A stretch of 64,000 bases of DNA from Actinomycetospora cinnamomea (GCF_003096675.1 NZ_QEKW01000001.1:372001-436000), one strand, 5' to 3'. Numbered from the stretch's first letter, positions 18,964 through 28,219 are shown. Translations and numbers: made by a program. Notes: generated by a model not told the origin, from the letters alone.

Positions 18964-21900
18964 TCACGACGGGGTGGTCCCCGCGAAGGGGCCGGGCGCC
19001 TCGGCGCCGCGCAGACGCTGGGAGATGACCGCCGTGATGCCGTCGCCCCGCATGCTGACCCCGTAGAGCGCATCGGCGATCTCCATGGTCGGCTTCTGGT
19101 GCGTGATGATCACCAGCTGCGAGCTGCGGCGGAGGTCGGAGAGCAGACCGATGAGCCGGCGCAGGTTGGCGTCGTCGAGCGCGGCCTCGACCTCGTCCAT
19201 CACGTAGAACGGCGACGGGCGGGCCCGGAAGATGGCCACGAGCATCGCCACCGCCGTCAGCGACTTCTCCCCGCCCGAGAGCAGCGAGAGGCGCTTGACC
19301 TTCTTCCCCGGCGGGCGGGCCTCGACCTCGACGCCGGTGGCCAGCAGGTCATCGGGGTCGGTGAGCACCAGGCGCCCCTCGCCGCCCGGGAAGAGCACCG
19401 GGAAGACGGCCTCGAACTCGCGGGCGACATCCGCGAACGCGGACGCGAAGACCTCGAGGATGGTGGCGTCGACCTGCGAGACCACCTCGAGGAGGTCCTT
19501 GCGGCTGTTCTTGACGTCCTCGAGCTGGGTGGACAGGAACCGGTAGCGCTCCTCGAGCGCGGCGTACTCCTCCAGCGCCAGCGGGTTGACCTTGCCGAGC
19601 GTGCCCAGCTCCTTCTCCGCCCGGGCGGCGCGGCGTTGCTGGGCGGCGCGGTCGAAGGGCTCGGGCGGCGGCATGACGACCTGCTCGCCGCGCTCGCGGG
19701 CGGCCTCCACCTCGGCCACCTCACCGGCCGGGGGCGGGATCGGGACGTCGGGTCCGTACTCGGCGACGAGGTCGGACAGCCCGATCCCGAAGCGCTCGCC
19801 GATCCCGGCCTCCATCTGCTGCAGCCGCGTGCGCTGCTCGGCGCGCACGACCTCGTCGCGGTGCACAGCGTCGGTGAGCCGCTCGAGCGTCGCCTGCAAC
19901 TCGCGCTGCCGCTCCCGCGCGGTGTCGAGCTCGCCCGCCCGCGCCGTGCGCACCGCGGCGGCGGCGTCGCGGGCCTCCTCGGCCCGGGCCAGCGAGTGCT
20001 CGAGGCGCGCCAGCGCGTCGCGGCCGTGGCGCACGGCCTCCTCGGCGACGGCCGCCGCCCGCGCGCGGACCCGCGCCCGCTCCTGGACGCGGGCCCGCTG
20101 CTCACGCTCCGCGGCGGCCCGGCGGCGCAGCCCCTCGGCGCGCCCGGTGACCGCGCGCAGGCGCTCCTCGGCGGTGCGCAGCGCCAGGCGGGCGTCGACC
20201 TCCGCGGCGCGGGCGGCGGTGAGCGCGGACGCCGCGGCGTCCCGGGCGGCGGCGTGCTCGTCGGCCATGTCGCCCGCGCCGTCGTCGGCCGCCTCGTCCT
20301 GGGCCATCGCCAGGCGCTCGGTGAGGTCGTCGAGCTCGGCGCGGCGCTCGTCGCGGGTGGCCTCCACCGCGGCCCGGCGCTCGGTGAGCCGCTGCGCCTC
20401 GGCCTCCGCGGCGCGCACGGTCTCCCCGAGCCGCCCCAGCCGGCGGGCGGACTCCGCACGCGCCTTGTCGTCCGCGGCCCGGCGGGCGTCGGCGGCCCGC
20501 CGCGCCTCGGCGTCGGCGCGACGGCGGTCGTCACGGACCTGGCGGGCGACGCCGACCTCCGCCCGTGCCGCGGACTCGGCCTCGCGTGCCGACGCGAGCG
20601 TCGCGTCGACCTCGCGCAGGTGGCGCTCCGCGGCCGCCAGCCGGTCGCCGGCCTCGTCCGCCGCGGCCTGCATCTCGAGCAGGCTCTGGCCCGAGGGCCC
20701 GCCGACGGCCCACTCGGCCCCCAGCAGGTCGCCGGCGCGGGTGACGGCGCGCAGGTGCGGGTGGTCGCGGACCACGGCGCGGGCGGCCGCGAGGTCGTCG
20801 ACGACGACCGTTCCGGCCAGCACGCGATCCACCGCGCCGGCGAGCTCGTCGGGCGCCGTCACGAGGTCGGCGGCCCAGCGGGTGCCCGCGGGCGCCTCGC
20901 CCGGCCCCGCCTCGCTGCGTGTCCCGCCCACGAGCAGCCCCGCCCGCCCGCCCTCGGTGGCGTGCAGCGTCTCCAGGGCGTCGGCGGCGGCGTCCGGGCT
21001 CGCCACGGCCACGGCGTCGGCGGCCGGCCCGAGAGCCGCGGTGACGGCGTCCTCGTGGCCCGCCTCGACCCGCAGCAGCGCCGCGACCGACCCCAGCACG
21101 CCCGGCACGCGGTCGGTCGCGCCCAGCAGTGCCCCGGCCCCGTCCCGGCGCGTCAGCCCGAGGGCGAGCGCGTCGGTGCGGGCCTGCCAGTGCGCACGAT
21201 CACGCTCGGCGTCGCGGTGCGCCGCGCCGGCGGCGTCGACCGCGGCGCGCGCCGCCTCGTGGCGCTCGACGGCGGCGTCGAGCGCGGCCTCGGGGTCGGG
21301 TGCCTCGGCGGCGTCGTCGACGGCGTCCTGCGGCGCCTCCTCGGGCGCCGACGCGGGCGGCGGCTCCGCCTCCTCCAGCGCCGCCAGCTCCTCGCGGGCC
21401 ACGGCCGCGCGCTCGCCGGCCTGGAGGAGCGAGGCGGCGATCTGCTCGAGCTCCTCGGTGGAGGACGCCAGGCGCCCGCGGAGCGTCTCGACCTGCCCGG
21501 CCAGGCGCGCCACGCCCTCGCGGCGGTCTGCTGCCGCCCGCGTGGCGGCGGCGAGCCGACGCTCGGCGGTGGTCAGCGCGTCCTCGGCGGCCTCGCGCGT
21601 CTCGCCGTGCCCCTCGAGGGTGGCCCGGGCCTCGGCGACCTCGGACTCCAGCGCCGCCTCCTGGTCCGCGGCCTCCTCGGCGCGGCGCTCGAGGTCGTCG
21701 GGGTCGGGCCCGGCGGGCACGTCCTCCACGCCCGTCACGTGACGGTGGCGCTCGACGGCCAGCGCGACCGTGCCGCGCAGGCGCTCCTGCAGCGCCGAGA
21801 GGCGGTACCAGCCCTCCTGGGCGCGTGTGTGGGCCGGCGTCGCCGCCTCGAGAGCGGCCTCGAGCGCGGTGACCTGCTCGCCGACCTCGGCCAGGGCCCG

Positions 21901-22677
21901 CTCGGTCTCGTCGCGGCGGCGGCGGGCGGCGTCCTCGTCCGCCTGGTCCCGGGCGATCGTGCCGCGCAGCGTCACCAGCTCGTCTGCGGCCAGGCGCAGC
22001 CGCGCGTCGCGCAGGTCGGCCTGGATGGTCTGGGCGCGGCGCGCGATCTCGGCCTGGCGGCCCAGCGGCTTGAGCTGGCGGCGCAGCTCGGTGGTGAGGT
22101 CGGACAGGCGCGTGAGGTTGGCCTGCATCGCCTCGAGCTTGCGCAGCGCCTTCTCCTTGCGCTTGCGGTGCTTGAGGACCCCGGCGGCCTCCTCGACGAA
22201 CGCCCGCCGCTCCTCGGGACGCGACTGCAGGATCGCGTCGAGCTGGCCCTGGCCGACGAGGACGTGCAGCTCCCGGCCGATGCCGGAGTCGCTGAGCAGT
22301 TCCTGGACGTCGAGCAGGCGGCAGCTGCTGCCGTTGATCTCGTACTCGCCCGCGCCGGACCGGAACACGCGCCGGGTGATCGACACCTCGGCGTACTCGA
22401 CGGGCAGCGCGCCGTCGGCGTTGTCGATGGTCAGCGTGACCTCGGCGCGGCCCAACGGGGCGCGGCCGGCCGTGCCGGCGAAGATGACGTCCTCCATCTT
22501 GCCGCCGCGCAGCGCCTTGGCCCCCTGCTCGCCGAGCACCCAGCTGATGGCGTCGACGACGTTGGACTTGCCCGACCCGTTGGGCCCGACCACGCACGTG
22601 ATGCCCGGCTCGAAGCGCAGCGTGGTGGACGAGGCGAAGGACTTGAAGCCCTTGAGCGTCAGACTCTTGAGATGCAC
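18964..22677 (-). CDS. smc: chromosome segregation protein SMC
   Basis: 1237 residues, full length. SMC dimers load on DNA with ScpAB and organise the chromosome. N-terminal Walker A VVGPNGSGKSNVVDAISWVLGEQG (about residues 28-51) is followed by long coiled coils rich in Ala, Glu and Arg. The hinge domain lies at about 515-670 (VPGVLGSVAALLRVEAGHEDAVTAALG onward). The C-terminal head has the ABC signature LSGGEKSLTAVAMLVA and Walker B YVMDEVEAALDDAN. GTG 22677 gives VHLKSLTLKGFKSFA, the canonical start. The acylphosphatase gene often found next to smc is absent. Confidence 0.97.
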   Translation of the reverse strand: MHLKSLTLKGFKSFASSTTLRFEPGITCVVGPNGSGKSNVVDAISWVLGEQGAKALRGGKMEDVIFAGTAGRAPLGRAEVTLTIDNADGALPVEYAEVSITRRVFRSGAGEYEINGSSCRLLDVQELLSDSGIGRELHVLVGQGQLDAILQSRPEERRAFVEEAAGVLKHRKRKEKALRKLEAMQANLTRLSDLTTELRRQLKPLGRQAEIARRAQTIQADLRDARLRLAADELVTLRGTIARDQADEDAARRRRDETERALAEVGEQVTALEAALEAATPAHTRAQEGWYRLSALQERLRGTVALAVERHRHVTGVEDVPAGPDPDDLERRAEEAADQEAALESEVAEARATLEGHGETREAAEDALTTAERRLAAATRAAADRREGVARLAGQVETLRGRLASSTEELEQIAASLLQAGERAAVAREELAALEEAEPPPASAPEEAPQDAVDDAAEAPDPEAALDAAVERHEAARAAVDAAGAAHRDAERDRAHWQARTDALALGLTRRDGAGALLGATDRVPGVLGSVAALLRVEAGHEDAVTAALGPAADAVAVASPDAAADALETLHATEGGRAGLLVGGTRSEAGPGEAPAGTRWAADLVTAPDELAGAVDRVLAGTVVVDDLAAARAVVRDHPHLRAVTRAGDLLGAEWAVGGPSGQSLLEMQAAADEAGDRLAAAERHLREVDATLASAREAESAARAEVGVARQVRDDRRRADAEARRAADARRAADDKARAESARRLGRLGETVRAAEAEAQRLTERRAAVEATRDERRAELDDLTERLAMAQDEAADDGAGDMADEHAAARDAAASALTAARAAEVDARLALRTAEERLRAVTGRAEGLRRRAAAEREQRARVQERARVRARAAAVAEEAVRHGRDALARLEHSLARAEEARDAAAAVRTARAGELDTARERQRELQATLERLTDAVHRDEVVRAEQRTRLQQMEAGIGERFGIGLSDLVAEYGPDVPIPPPAGEVAEVEAARERGEQVVMPPPEPFDRAAQQRRAARAEKELGTLGKVNPLALEEYAALEERYRFLSTQLEDVKNSRKDLLEVVSQVDATILEVFASAFADVAREFEAVFPVLFPGGEGRLVLTDPDDLLATGVEVEARPPGKKVKRLSLLSGGEKSLTAVAMLVAIFRARPSPFYVMDEVEAALDDANLRRLIGLLSDLRRSSQLVIITHQKPTMEIADALYGVSMRGDGITAVISQRLRGAEAPGPFAGTTPS

Positions 22678-22824
22678 GCCCGCGTCCCTCCCCCGCCGGT
22701 CGGGTCCGGACGCTACGCGAGGTCGGAGACACCGCGGTCGAAACCCCGTCCGGATCGGTCCGGACCGTGGTCCGTGTCGCGATCGTGGCCGTTTCCGGAG
22801 TGAGGGGCGCGTCAACCCGGCCGC

Positions 22825-23277
22825 ATGGCTACCGCAACGCACTACCTCGAGGTCAACGCCCCGGCCACCCAGTGCTACCAGTGGTGGCGGCCGCTGACCC
22901 ACCTGCCCCAGATCATGGACGACGTGCGCTCGGTCGAGCCCAAGGACGGGTCGGCGGACGTGACGCACTGGGTGGTCGACGGCCCGCTGGGCAAGTCGAT
23001 CGAGTGGGACGCGAAGATCATCGACGAGGAGACCGACCGCAAGATCGCGTGGAAGTCGCTCGAGGAGAGCAACAACCACGTGGAGACCGGTGGTGCCGTG
23101 CGCTTCGACAACCACGGTGACAGCACCGGCGTCGAGGTCAGCCTGCACGTGAACACCCCGGGCGGGGCGATCGGCGACCTGGGCGCCAAGCTCTTCGCCG
23201 ACCCGCAGAAGAAGGTCGAGAAGGCGCTCGAGGAGTTCAAGCAGCTCATGGAGTCCTCCGGGCAGACGCGCGCCTGA
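22825..23277 (+). CDS. SRPBCC-family (polyketide cyclase/dehydrase-like) protein
   Basis: 150 residues. It starts MATATHYLEVNAPATQCYQWWRPLTHLPQIMDDVRSVEPKD, the typical first strand and helices of a START/SRPBCC helix-grip fold, then GPLGKSIEWDAKIIDEETDRKIAWKS, and ends with the long C-terminal helix KKVEKALEEFKQLMESS. These proteins bind hydrophobic ligands in a deep pocket; no catalytic role can be assigned. It is divergent from smc and is followed by a terminator-like hairpin. Confidence 0.8.
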   Translation: MATATHYLEVNAPATQCYQWWRPLTHLPQIMDDVRSVEPKDGSADVTHWVVDGPLGKSIEWDAKIIDEETDRKIAWKSLEESNNHVETGGAVRFDNHGDSTGVEVSLHVNTPGGAIGDLGAKLFADPQKKVEKALEEFKQLMESSGQTRA

Positions 23278-23295
23278 CGCGCACCCGCACGTCCC

Positions 23296-23327
23296 GGGCC
23301 CCGGACCGCCGTCGCGGTACGGGGCCC
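23296..23327 (+). terminator. hairpin after SRPBCC gene
   Basis: GGGCCCCG (23296-23303) and CGGGGCCC (23320-23327) pair perfectly around a 16-base loop, starting 19 bp after the stop. There is no T-run. Confidence 0.55.
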
Positions 23328-23356
23328 GACGTGTCGGTGCGGGCTACGCTGGACAC

Positions 23357-23569
23357 GTGACCGAGCCGGGATACACCGAGGACGGCGTGCCCACGTTCGA
23401 GCACGTCCGCGAGACGATCGAGCAGCGCTCCGCGACCGCCGCGGGCTACGAGGAGCTGGTCTCCGAGAGCCCCGAGGGGCGGGAGCGGGCCGAGCGCGAG
23501 GCCGACCACGCCGCGGCCGCCCGCGAGAAGCTCGACGCGATCCGCCGCTCGGTGCGCGGCGAGCAGTGA
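23357..23569 (+). CDS. small hypothetical protein, 70 aa
   Basis: 70 residues, acidic and almost fully helical (HVRETIEQRSATAAGYEELVSESPEGRERAEREADHAAAAREKLDAIRR), with no Cys and no membrane segment. I do not recognise it. A TACGCT hexamer at 23345-23350 lies exactly 6 bases before the GTG and there is no ribosome binding site, so it is probably translated from a leaderless mRNA. A strong hairpin follows. Codon use matches its neighbours, which supports it as a real gene. Confidence 0.6.
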   Translation: MTEPGYTEDGVPTFEHVRETIEQRSATAAGYEELVSESPEGRERAEREADHAAAAREKLDAIRRSVRGEQ

Positions 23570-23575
23570 CCATCG

Positions 23576-23602
23576 GCGGCCCACGGTGACGCCGTGGGCC
23601 GC
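23576..23602. terminator. strong hairpin after the 70-aa gene
   Basis: GCGGCCCACGG (23576-23586) and CCGTGGGCCGC (23592-23602) form a perfect 11-bp stem with a 5-base loop, 7 bp after the stop codon. It can also serve the convergent LuxR gene, which ends at 23651. Confidence 0.75.
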
Positions 23603-23650
23603 GCCCGGGACGCTCGCCGGCCCCTCCGTCCGAGCTGAGGGGCGCTGAGC

Positions 23651-24195
23651 TCAGTCGGCGTTCGCGTCCACCAGCAGGGCCGCGGAGGTGCGGTCGTGCA
23701 CACCGGGACGGCGTAGGCGTTCTCCAGGTGCTTGCCGACGGTCCGCCGGCTGATCCCCAGCTCGTGAGCGATCGCGCGGTCCGTGGCGCCGCGCGCGACC
23801 AGGGCCATGACCCGGAGCTGGCGGGGCGTCAGGGGGGACGGGCCGGCGCCGTGGGCGGCCCGCCACAGCGCGCCGCGCAGGTGAGGTCGGACGAGGTGCA
23901 GGAGCGCGAGGTCCTCCTCGTCGAAGGGGTCGCCGCGGTGCAGCGTCAGCCGCGCCCGCGTCCCCGCGTGCTCGAGGACGACGCGCGCGCGATACCCCGG
24001 GTGGTCCGGCGCCGTCGCGGACCCGCCCGGCCAGGACGTCCGCACCCCGTCGAACCCGACGACGACCACCCGGTCGCACCGCACGAGCTCGGCGAGGCGG
24101 GGCCACACGACGACGGCGAGGTCGCCGGCGCTGCGCACGCACGCCGTGGCGGCGGTGACGGCGAGGGCGTCGGCGAGGGTCGCTCCTGGTCTCAT
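23651..24195 (-). pseudogene. LuxR-type regulator with a frameshift in the HTH
   Basis: From ATG 24195 the frame gives about 110 residues of a GAF-like or LuxR N-terminal region (LADALAVTAATACVRSAGDLAVVVWPRLAELV), then a LuxR/GerE helix-turn-helix: PLTPRQLRVMALVARGATDRAIAHELGISRRTVGKHLENAYA. The expected last helix (A-K-L-G-V-H-D-R-T-S-A-A-L-L-V) is broken. The bases at 23706-23710 supply five nucleotides where six are expected, and GVHDRTSAALLVDANAD continues in another frame to a stop at 23651. Without correction the frame reads on into nonsense past the hairpin and over the 70-aa gene. It is either a recent inactivation or a one-base sequencing error. Confidence 0.75.
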
Positions 24196-24373
24196 CGTGC
24201 ACGCTCGCTCGGGAGGTGGGCCGGCCAGTGTGCTCCCATCCGCATCCGCGCGGTCACCCCCGTTCGGCCGTCGCCACCCGGACGGCCTACGGAGGCTTCC
24301 GTATCGCTCACGCTCGCGGTCTGCGGCTCCATGGACGCACCGCCGTCCGTGGTCCGGGTGAAGGAGGACCGTC
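24196..24373. promoter_or_regulatory. divergent spacer LuxR / DUF1059 fusion
   Basis: 178 bp without a gene. The plus-strand gene has a very strong ribosome binding site, AAGGAGGACC at 24361-24370. I see no clear -35/-10 pair or long palindrome. Confidence 0.35.
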
Positions 24374-24865
24374 ATGTCACGCCAGATGCTCGACTGTCGC
24401 CAGGTACCCAGCGAGGTCGGGTGCTCGCTCACCCTCGTCGGCGAGGTCGACGAGGTCCTCGAGGCCGGCGTCGCCCACGCCGTGGCCGTGCACGGCCACA
24501 CCGACGGCGAGGAGCTGCGCCGGACGCTGCGCGGCGCCCTGCGCGACGCCCCGCAGGCGACGGCCCCGGGCGCGTTCATGCAGGTCATCGAGTTCCGGAC
24601 CCAGCAGTACGACCAGATCACCGCCCTGATGGACGGCTGGATGGCCGACATCGGGGCCGACCGCCCCACCGGGTGGATGGTCCTGGGCCGCGACCGGGAC
24701 CGGGCCGACACCTACCTCCAGGTCGTCGCCTTCCCGAGCGCCGAAGCAGCACAGCGGAACTCCGACCACCCGGTGACCACGGCCTTCGCGGGCAAGATGC
24801 ACGCGCTCTGCGACGGGCCCCCGACCTTCCACGACCTCGACGTCGTGCGCGCGGAGACCACCTGA
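24374..24865 (+). CDS. DUF1059 domain fused to an ABM-like dimeric alpha-beta barrel
   Basis: 163 residues in two parts. Residues 1-58 match the short DUF1059 family: MSRQMLDCRQVP, then CSLTLVGEVDEVLEAGVAHAVAVHGH, with Cys8, Cys17 and His residues that could bind a metal. Residues 66-163 look like an antibiotic-biosynthesis-monooxygenase-type barrel: FMQVIEFRTQQYDQITALMDGWMADIGADRPTGWMVLGRDRDRADTYLQVVAFPSAEAAQRNSDHP. DUF1059 is usually a stand-alone protein of 50-60 residues, so the fusion is notable. No function is assigned. The ribosome binding site is strong, and the stop overlaps the convergent mutM stop region with no gap. Confidence 0.7.
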   Translation: MSRQMLDCRQVPSEVGCSLTLVGEVDEVLEAGVAHAVAVHGHTDGEELRRTLRGALRDAPQATAPGAFMQVIEFRTQQYDQITALMDGWMADIGADRPTGWMVLGRDRDRADTYLQVVAFPSAEAAQRNSDHPVTTAFAGKMHALCDGPPTFHDLDVVRAETT

Positions 24866-25744
24866 TCAGGCGTGTCGGCGCCGCGGGCGCGGCTGGCACG
24901 TCGGGCACCAGTACGACGACCGGTTCATGAATGGCGCCCGTCGCACCGGCGTCCCGCACCGGGGGCAGGGCCGGTCCTCCTGGCCGTAGACGGCCAGGGC
25001 GCGGTCGAAGTAGCCGGAGTCGCCGTGGACGTCGACGTAGAGGGCGTCGAACGACGTGCCGCCGGCCGCCAGCGCCTCGTCCATCACCTCGCGCGCCGCG
25101 ACGAGCAGGCGGCGGCCCTCGGGGCGGGTCAGGGTCGCGGTGGGGCGCTCGTAGTGCAGCTTCGCGCGCCACAGCGACTCGTCGGCGTAGATGTTGCCGA
25201 TGCCCGAGACCAGCGTCTGGTCGAGCAGCGCACGCTTGACGCCGGTGCGCCGTCGCCGCAGGCCGCCGACCGCGGCCTCCGCGTCGAACGCGGGGTCCAT
25301 CGGGTCACGCCCGATGTGGGCCACCGGCACCGGTAGCGCGTCCGGCCCGGTGACGTCGGTGACCGTGAGCCCACCGAAGGTGCGCTGGTCGACGAAGCGC
25401 AGCTCGGGGCCGGCGTCGTCGAAGCGCAGGCGGATGCGCAGGTGCTTCTCGTCGTCGCGCTCGGCGGGCTGGACGAGCAGCTGGCCGCTCATGCCGAGGT
25501 GGGCGAGCAGCGCGGCCTCGGGGGCCTCGGCGTCGACGGAGGCCAGCTCCACCCACAGGAACTTGCCGCGCCGCTTCACGGCGCGCAGGACCTGCCCGGT
25601 CAGGCGCTCGACCAGCTCGGGGGCCCCGCCGGCCTGGCGCCGCACGGAGCGGGGGTGGAAGACCTCGACGGCGCGGACCCGGCGGCCGGTGACGTGCGCG
25701 GCGAGACCCCGCCGGACGACCTCGACCTCGGGCAGCTCAGGCAT
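24866..25744 (-). CDS. mutM: formamidopyrimidine-DNA glycosylase
   Basis: 292 residues. MutM (Fpg) excises 8-oxoguanine and cleaves the backbone. The catalytic start [13 protein letters not shown] (Pro after Met removal, Glu next) is intact. Other marks are the Lys in GKFLWVEL, the helix-two-turn-helix [24 protein letters not shown] and the C-terminal zinc finger [24 protein letters not shown]. Its ATG at 25744 overlaps the rnc stop (25737-25739) by 8 bp, so it is translationally coupled to rnc, as in mycobacteria. Confidence 0.96.
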   Translation of the reverse strand: MPELPEVEVVRRGLAAHVTGRRVRAVEVFHPRSVRRQAGGAPELVERLTGQVLRAVKRRGKFLWVELASVDAEAPEAALLAHLGMSGQLLVQPAERDDEKHLRIRLRFDDAGPELRFVDQRTFGGLTVTDVTGPDALPVPVAHIGRDPMDPAFDAEAAVGGLRRRRTGVKRALLDQTLVSGIGNIYADESLWRAKLHYERPTATLTRPEGRRLLVAAREVMDEALAAGGTSFDALYVDVHGDSGYFDRALAVYGQEDRPCPRCGTPVRRAPFMNRSSYWCPTCQPRPRRRHA

Positions 25745-26465
25745 CCGTGGTGCCCGAGTCACCCTCCAGGTACTGGTAGGCGGCGCGCGCGGCCTTCTGC
25801 TCGGCTTCCTTCTTCGTCCGCCCGACCCCGGTCCCGCGCTCCTCACCGGCGACGACGACGGTCGCGGTGAAGACCTTGAGGTGATCGGGGCCCTCCTCGG
25901 CCATCCGGTACTCGGGCACGCCGAGGTCGGAGGCGGCGGTGAGCTCCTGGAGGCTGGTCTTCCAGTCGAGGCCGGCGCCCAGCAGGGGCGCGGTGCGCAG
26001 GAGCTCGCCGAAGAGCCGCTCGACGAGCGAGCGGGAGGTCTCGATGCCGTGCTGGAGGTGCACCGCGCCGAGCACGGCCTCCACGGCGTCGCCGAGGATG
26101 CTCGGCTTGTCGCGGCCGCCGGTGAGCTCCTCGCCGCGCCCGAGGTGCAGGCGCTGGCCGAGCCCGAGCTCGCGGGCGACGCCGGCGAGCGCGTGCATGT
26201 TCACCACGCTCGCGCGCAGCTTGGCCAGCTGCCCCTCGGGCAGGTCGGGGTGCTCGCGGTACAGCCGCTCGGTGACGACCACGCCCAGCACCGCGTCCCC
26301 GAGGAACTCGAGCCGCTCGTTGGTGGGCAGCCCGCCGTGCTCGTAGGCGTAGGAGCGGTGCGTCAGCGCGAGCTCGACCAGCTGGGGGTCGAGGTCGACC
26401 TGCAGGACCTCACCGAGCGTCGGCTCGATCGGGGGCTCCGCCGGCTCGGTGCTGGTCGCCGTCAT
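25737..26465 (-). CDS. rnc: ribonuclease III
   Basis: 242 residues. The nuclease signature [16 protein letters not shown] (about residues 48-63) and the second catalytic patch [10 protein letters not shown] (about 123-132) are intact. A double-stranded-RNA-binding domain occupies about 165-235 ([22 protein letters not shown] through [21 protein letters not shown]). RNase III processes rRNA precursors and cleaves structured mRNAs. It sits 25 bp after rpmF in the operon. Confidence 0.96.
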   Translation of the reverse strand: MTATSTEPAEPPIEPTLGEVLQVDLDPQLVELALTHRSYAYEHGGLPTNERLEFLGDAVLGVVVTERLYREHPDLPEGQLAKLRASVVNMHALAGVARELGLGQRLHLGRGEELTGGRDKPSILGDAVEAVLGAVHLQHGIETSRSLVERLFGELLRTAPLLGAGLDWKTSLQELTAASDLGVPEYRMAEEGPDHLKVFTATVVVAGEERGTGVGRTKKEAEQKAARAAYQYLEGDSGTTDA

Positions 26466-26490
26466 GCCGCAGGGTCCTCCGCGCGGGGCC

Positions 26491-26673
26491 TCAGGCCGGG
26501 GTGACGGCGCGGCGGCCGTGGTACTGGCCGCAGTTGGGGCACGCCACGTGCGGCGGCTTCGGCTTGCCGCAGGCCTTGTTCGGGCACGCCATCAGCTGCG
26601 GCACCGACGCCTTCCACTGCGAGCGGCGGGCGTGGGTGTTGGCGCGGGACATCCGACGCTTCGGGACGGCCAC
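26491..26673 (-). CDS. rpmF: 50S ribosomal protein L32
   Basis: 60 residues. It begins [20 protein letters not shown], typical L32, and keeps the zinc-ribbon cysteines (CPNKAC and CPNC), so this is the zinc-binding C+ form. It is co-oriented with the DUF177 gene upstream (30-bp gap) and rnc downstream, the standard bacterial order DUF177-rpmF-rnc. Confidence 0.97.
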   Translation of the reverse strand: MAVPKRRMSRANTHARRSQWKASVPQLMACPNKACGKPKPPHVACPNCGQYHGRRAVTPA

Positions 26674-26703
26674 GGTTGTCAGTCTCCCTATCGGCGTACT
26701 GTA

Positions 26704-27333
26704 CTAGTTGATCTCGGTGCGGCCGGTGCCGCCGTACTTCTCCTGCAGCGCGGCCCAGCGAGGATCGATTGTCTCACGGACCTCTCCGGCCGGGACGAAG
26801 GCCCACGCCTCGGGGTCCGACGACGCCACGCCCGGGCAGTCCTCCCGGCACAACGGCGTCACCGGCAGCTCGAGCAGCACCGCGTCGCGCACGGCCGGCT
26901 CCAGGTCGATCCGCTCGTCGACGATGCGGCTGACCTCGTCCTCGTCGGCCGTGTCGTCGGTGACCGAATCCGGGTAGGCGTAGAGCTCGGTCAGCGTGAC
27001 GTCCACGTGGTCGGTGAACGGCTCGAGACAGCGCGAGCACTCCCCCGCGACGTCGGCGCTCACCGACCCGGACGCCAGCACGCCCTCCATCACGGACTCG
27101 AGGCGCAGGTCGAGGTGGATCGGTGCGCCGACGGGCACCCCGACCATGTCGAGCCCGAAACCCTCGGGCGCCGGCACGTCGCGGCGCAGCTCCTTCATCT
27201 GGCCGGGACGGCGCAGGAGCTCGCGCGCGACGTCGACGACCCACGGGCTGGCCGCGTCCACGGCGTGCGCTGTGCGCGCTGAGGGCACTGCGGGTTCGGT
27301 GTGCTTGTCGGCGCCAGTCATTCGGCCTGTCAT
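26704..27333 (-). CDS. DUF177 (YceD) family protein
   Basis: 209 residues from ATG 27333; a second ATG at 27321 and a GTG at 27360 are possible. The family core is the segment VSADVAGECSRCLEPFTDHVDVTLTELY with the CxxC pair, followed by an acidic stretch (DDTADEDEV) and ERIDLEPAVRDAVLLELPVTPLCREDCPG with a second Cys pair. YceD proteins are linked to ribosomal RNA metabolism (23S accumulation) and nearly always precede rpmF, as here. The four Cys may bind zinc. Confidence 0.88.
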   Translation of the reverse strand: MTGRMTGADKHTEPAVPSARTAHAVDAASPWVVDVARELLRRPGQMKELRRDVPAPEGFGLDMVGVPVGAPIHLDLRLESVMEGVLASGSVSADVAGECSRCLEPFTDHVDVTLTELYAYPDSVTDDTADEDEVSRIVDERIDLEPAVRDAVLLELPVTPLCREDCPGVASSDPEAWAFVPAGEVRETIDPRWAALQEKYGGTGRTEIN

Positions 27334-27395
27334 CTCGCTGATCGGGGAGGGGAGCCGCACGACGCGACCCGACCGACCAGTCTACGCGAGGAGGA

Positions 27396-28166
27396 TCAGG
27401 CCCCCAGGCGCTCGCCCAGGCGCTCGCCCCACCGGCGCCAGCCCTCGCGCGGCTCGTCGCGGGGCGCGGGCTCGTCGTCCTCGCCGCCGCGCGGCGGGCC
27501 GGCCGCCACCGGGCCCGCGGGGGCGCTCATGCGCAGCTGGTGGCGGTGACGGCCGACGGTGTCGAGCACCGACTCCAGCGTCTCGGAGAAGTCGGCGAGC
27601 GTGCCGTCGACGTAGTGGTCGCACTCGGCGCGCCGGCGGTCGGCCTCGTCGGTGGCCGCGTCGACGATGCGCTCGCCCTCGGCGTGCGCCGCGCGGGTGA
27701 CCTCATGGGCGTCGACGAGGCGGGCCTGCTCGGCGCGCCCCTCGGCCACCGATCGCTCGTAGTCCTGCCGCCCGGCCTCGGCCATCCGCTCGGCCTCGGC
27801 CTCGGCGCGCTCGGTGAGCTCGGCGTACTCGCGGCGCCCGCGGGCCACGGTCCGCTCGGCCTCGTGCTCGGCCTCGGCGATCATCTGCTGGGCCTGCTCG
27901 CGGGCCTCGGCCAGCACCCGGTCGGCCTCCTCCCGGGCGTCGGCCCGGGCGCGCTCGGCCTCCTCGGTGGCCTCCGCGATCAGCTTGTCGCGGTGGTCCA
28001 GGACGTCCTGCGCGTCGTCGAGCTCGCCCGGCAGCGCCTCGCGGACGTCGTCGAGCAGCTCGAGCACGTCGCCGCGCGGCACCACGCAGCTGGTGGTCAT
28101 CGGCAGGCCGCGCGCCTCTTCGCAGAGGGTCACCAGCTCGTCGAGCGCCTCGAACACGCGGTACAC
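27396..28166 (-). CDS. sepIVA: DivIVA-domain coiled-coil protein, SepIVA-like
   Basis: 256 residues. The N-terminus VYRVFEALDELVTLCEEARGLPMTTSCVVPRGDVLELLDDVREALP matches the region I know from mycobacterial SepIVA (Rv2927c). A long uninterrupted coiled coil of Ala/Glu/Arg heptads follows from about 55 to 200, and a disordered charged tail ends WRRWGERLGERLGA. SepIVA helps septum formation and cell-wall precursor supply. Position next to DUF177-rpmF-rnc-mutM agrees with that identity. The symbol rests on synteny and on the N-terminal match, which is an inference. Confidence 0.75.
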   Translation of the reverse strand: MYRVFEALDELVTLCEEARGLPMTTSCVVPRGDVLELLDDVREALPGELDDAQDVLDHRDKLIAEATEEAERARADAREEADRVLAEAREQAQQMIAEAEHEAERTVARGRREYAELTERAEAEAERMAEAGRQDYERSVAEGRAEQARLVDAHEVTRAAHAEGERIVDAATDEADRRRAECDHYVDGTLADFSETLESVLDTVGRHRHQLRMSAPAGPVAAGPPRGGEDDEPAPRDEPREGWRRWGERLGERLGA

Positions 28167-28195
28167 GCGGGGAAGTGTGCCGCCGCACGGGGCGA

Positions 28196-28219
28196 GGGCC
28201 CGGGATTCGGACCGGGCCC
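28196..28219 (-). terminator. hairpin after coaD
   Basis: GGGCCCGG and CCGGGCCC (28196-28204 and 28212-28219) form an 8-bp GC stem with a short loop, starting 18 bp past the coaD stop and ending 30 bp before the sepIVA start. Confidence 0.6.

Noticed and set aside
22678-23148. N-terminal extension of SMC
   Set aside because: It lies opposite the SRPBCC gene and precedes the canonical VHLKSLTLKGFKSF start.
23446-23650. Continuation of the LuxR reading frame past the frameshift
   Set aside because: It reads through a strong hairpin and over the 70-aa gene with shadow-like composition; the true end is at 23651 in the shifted frame.
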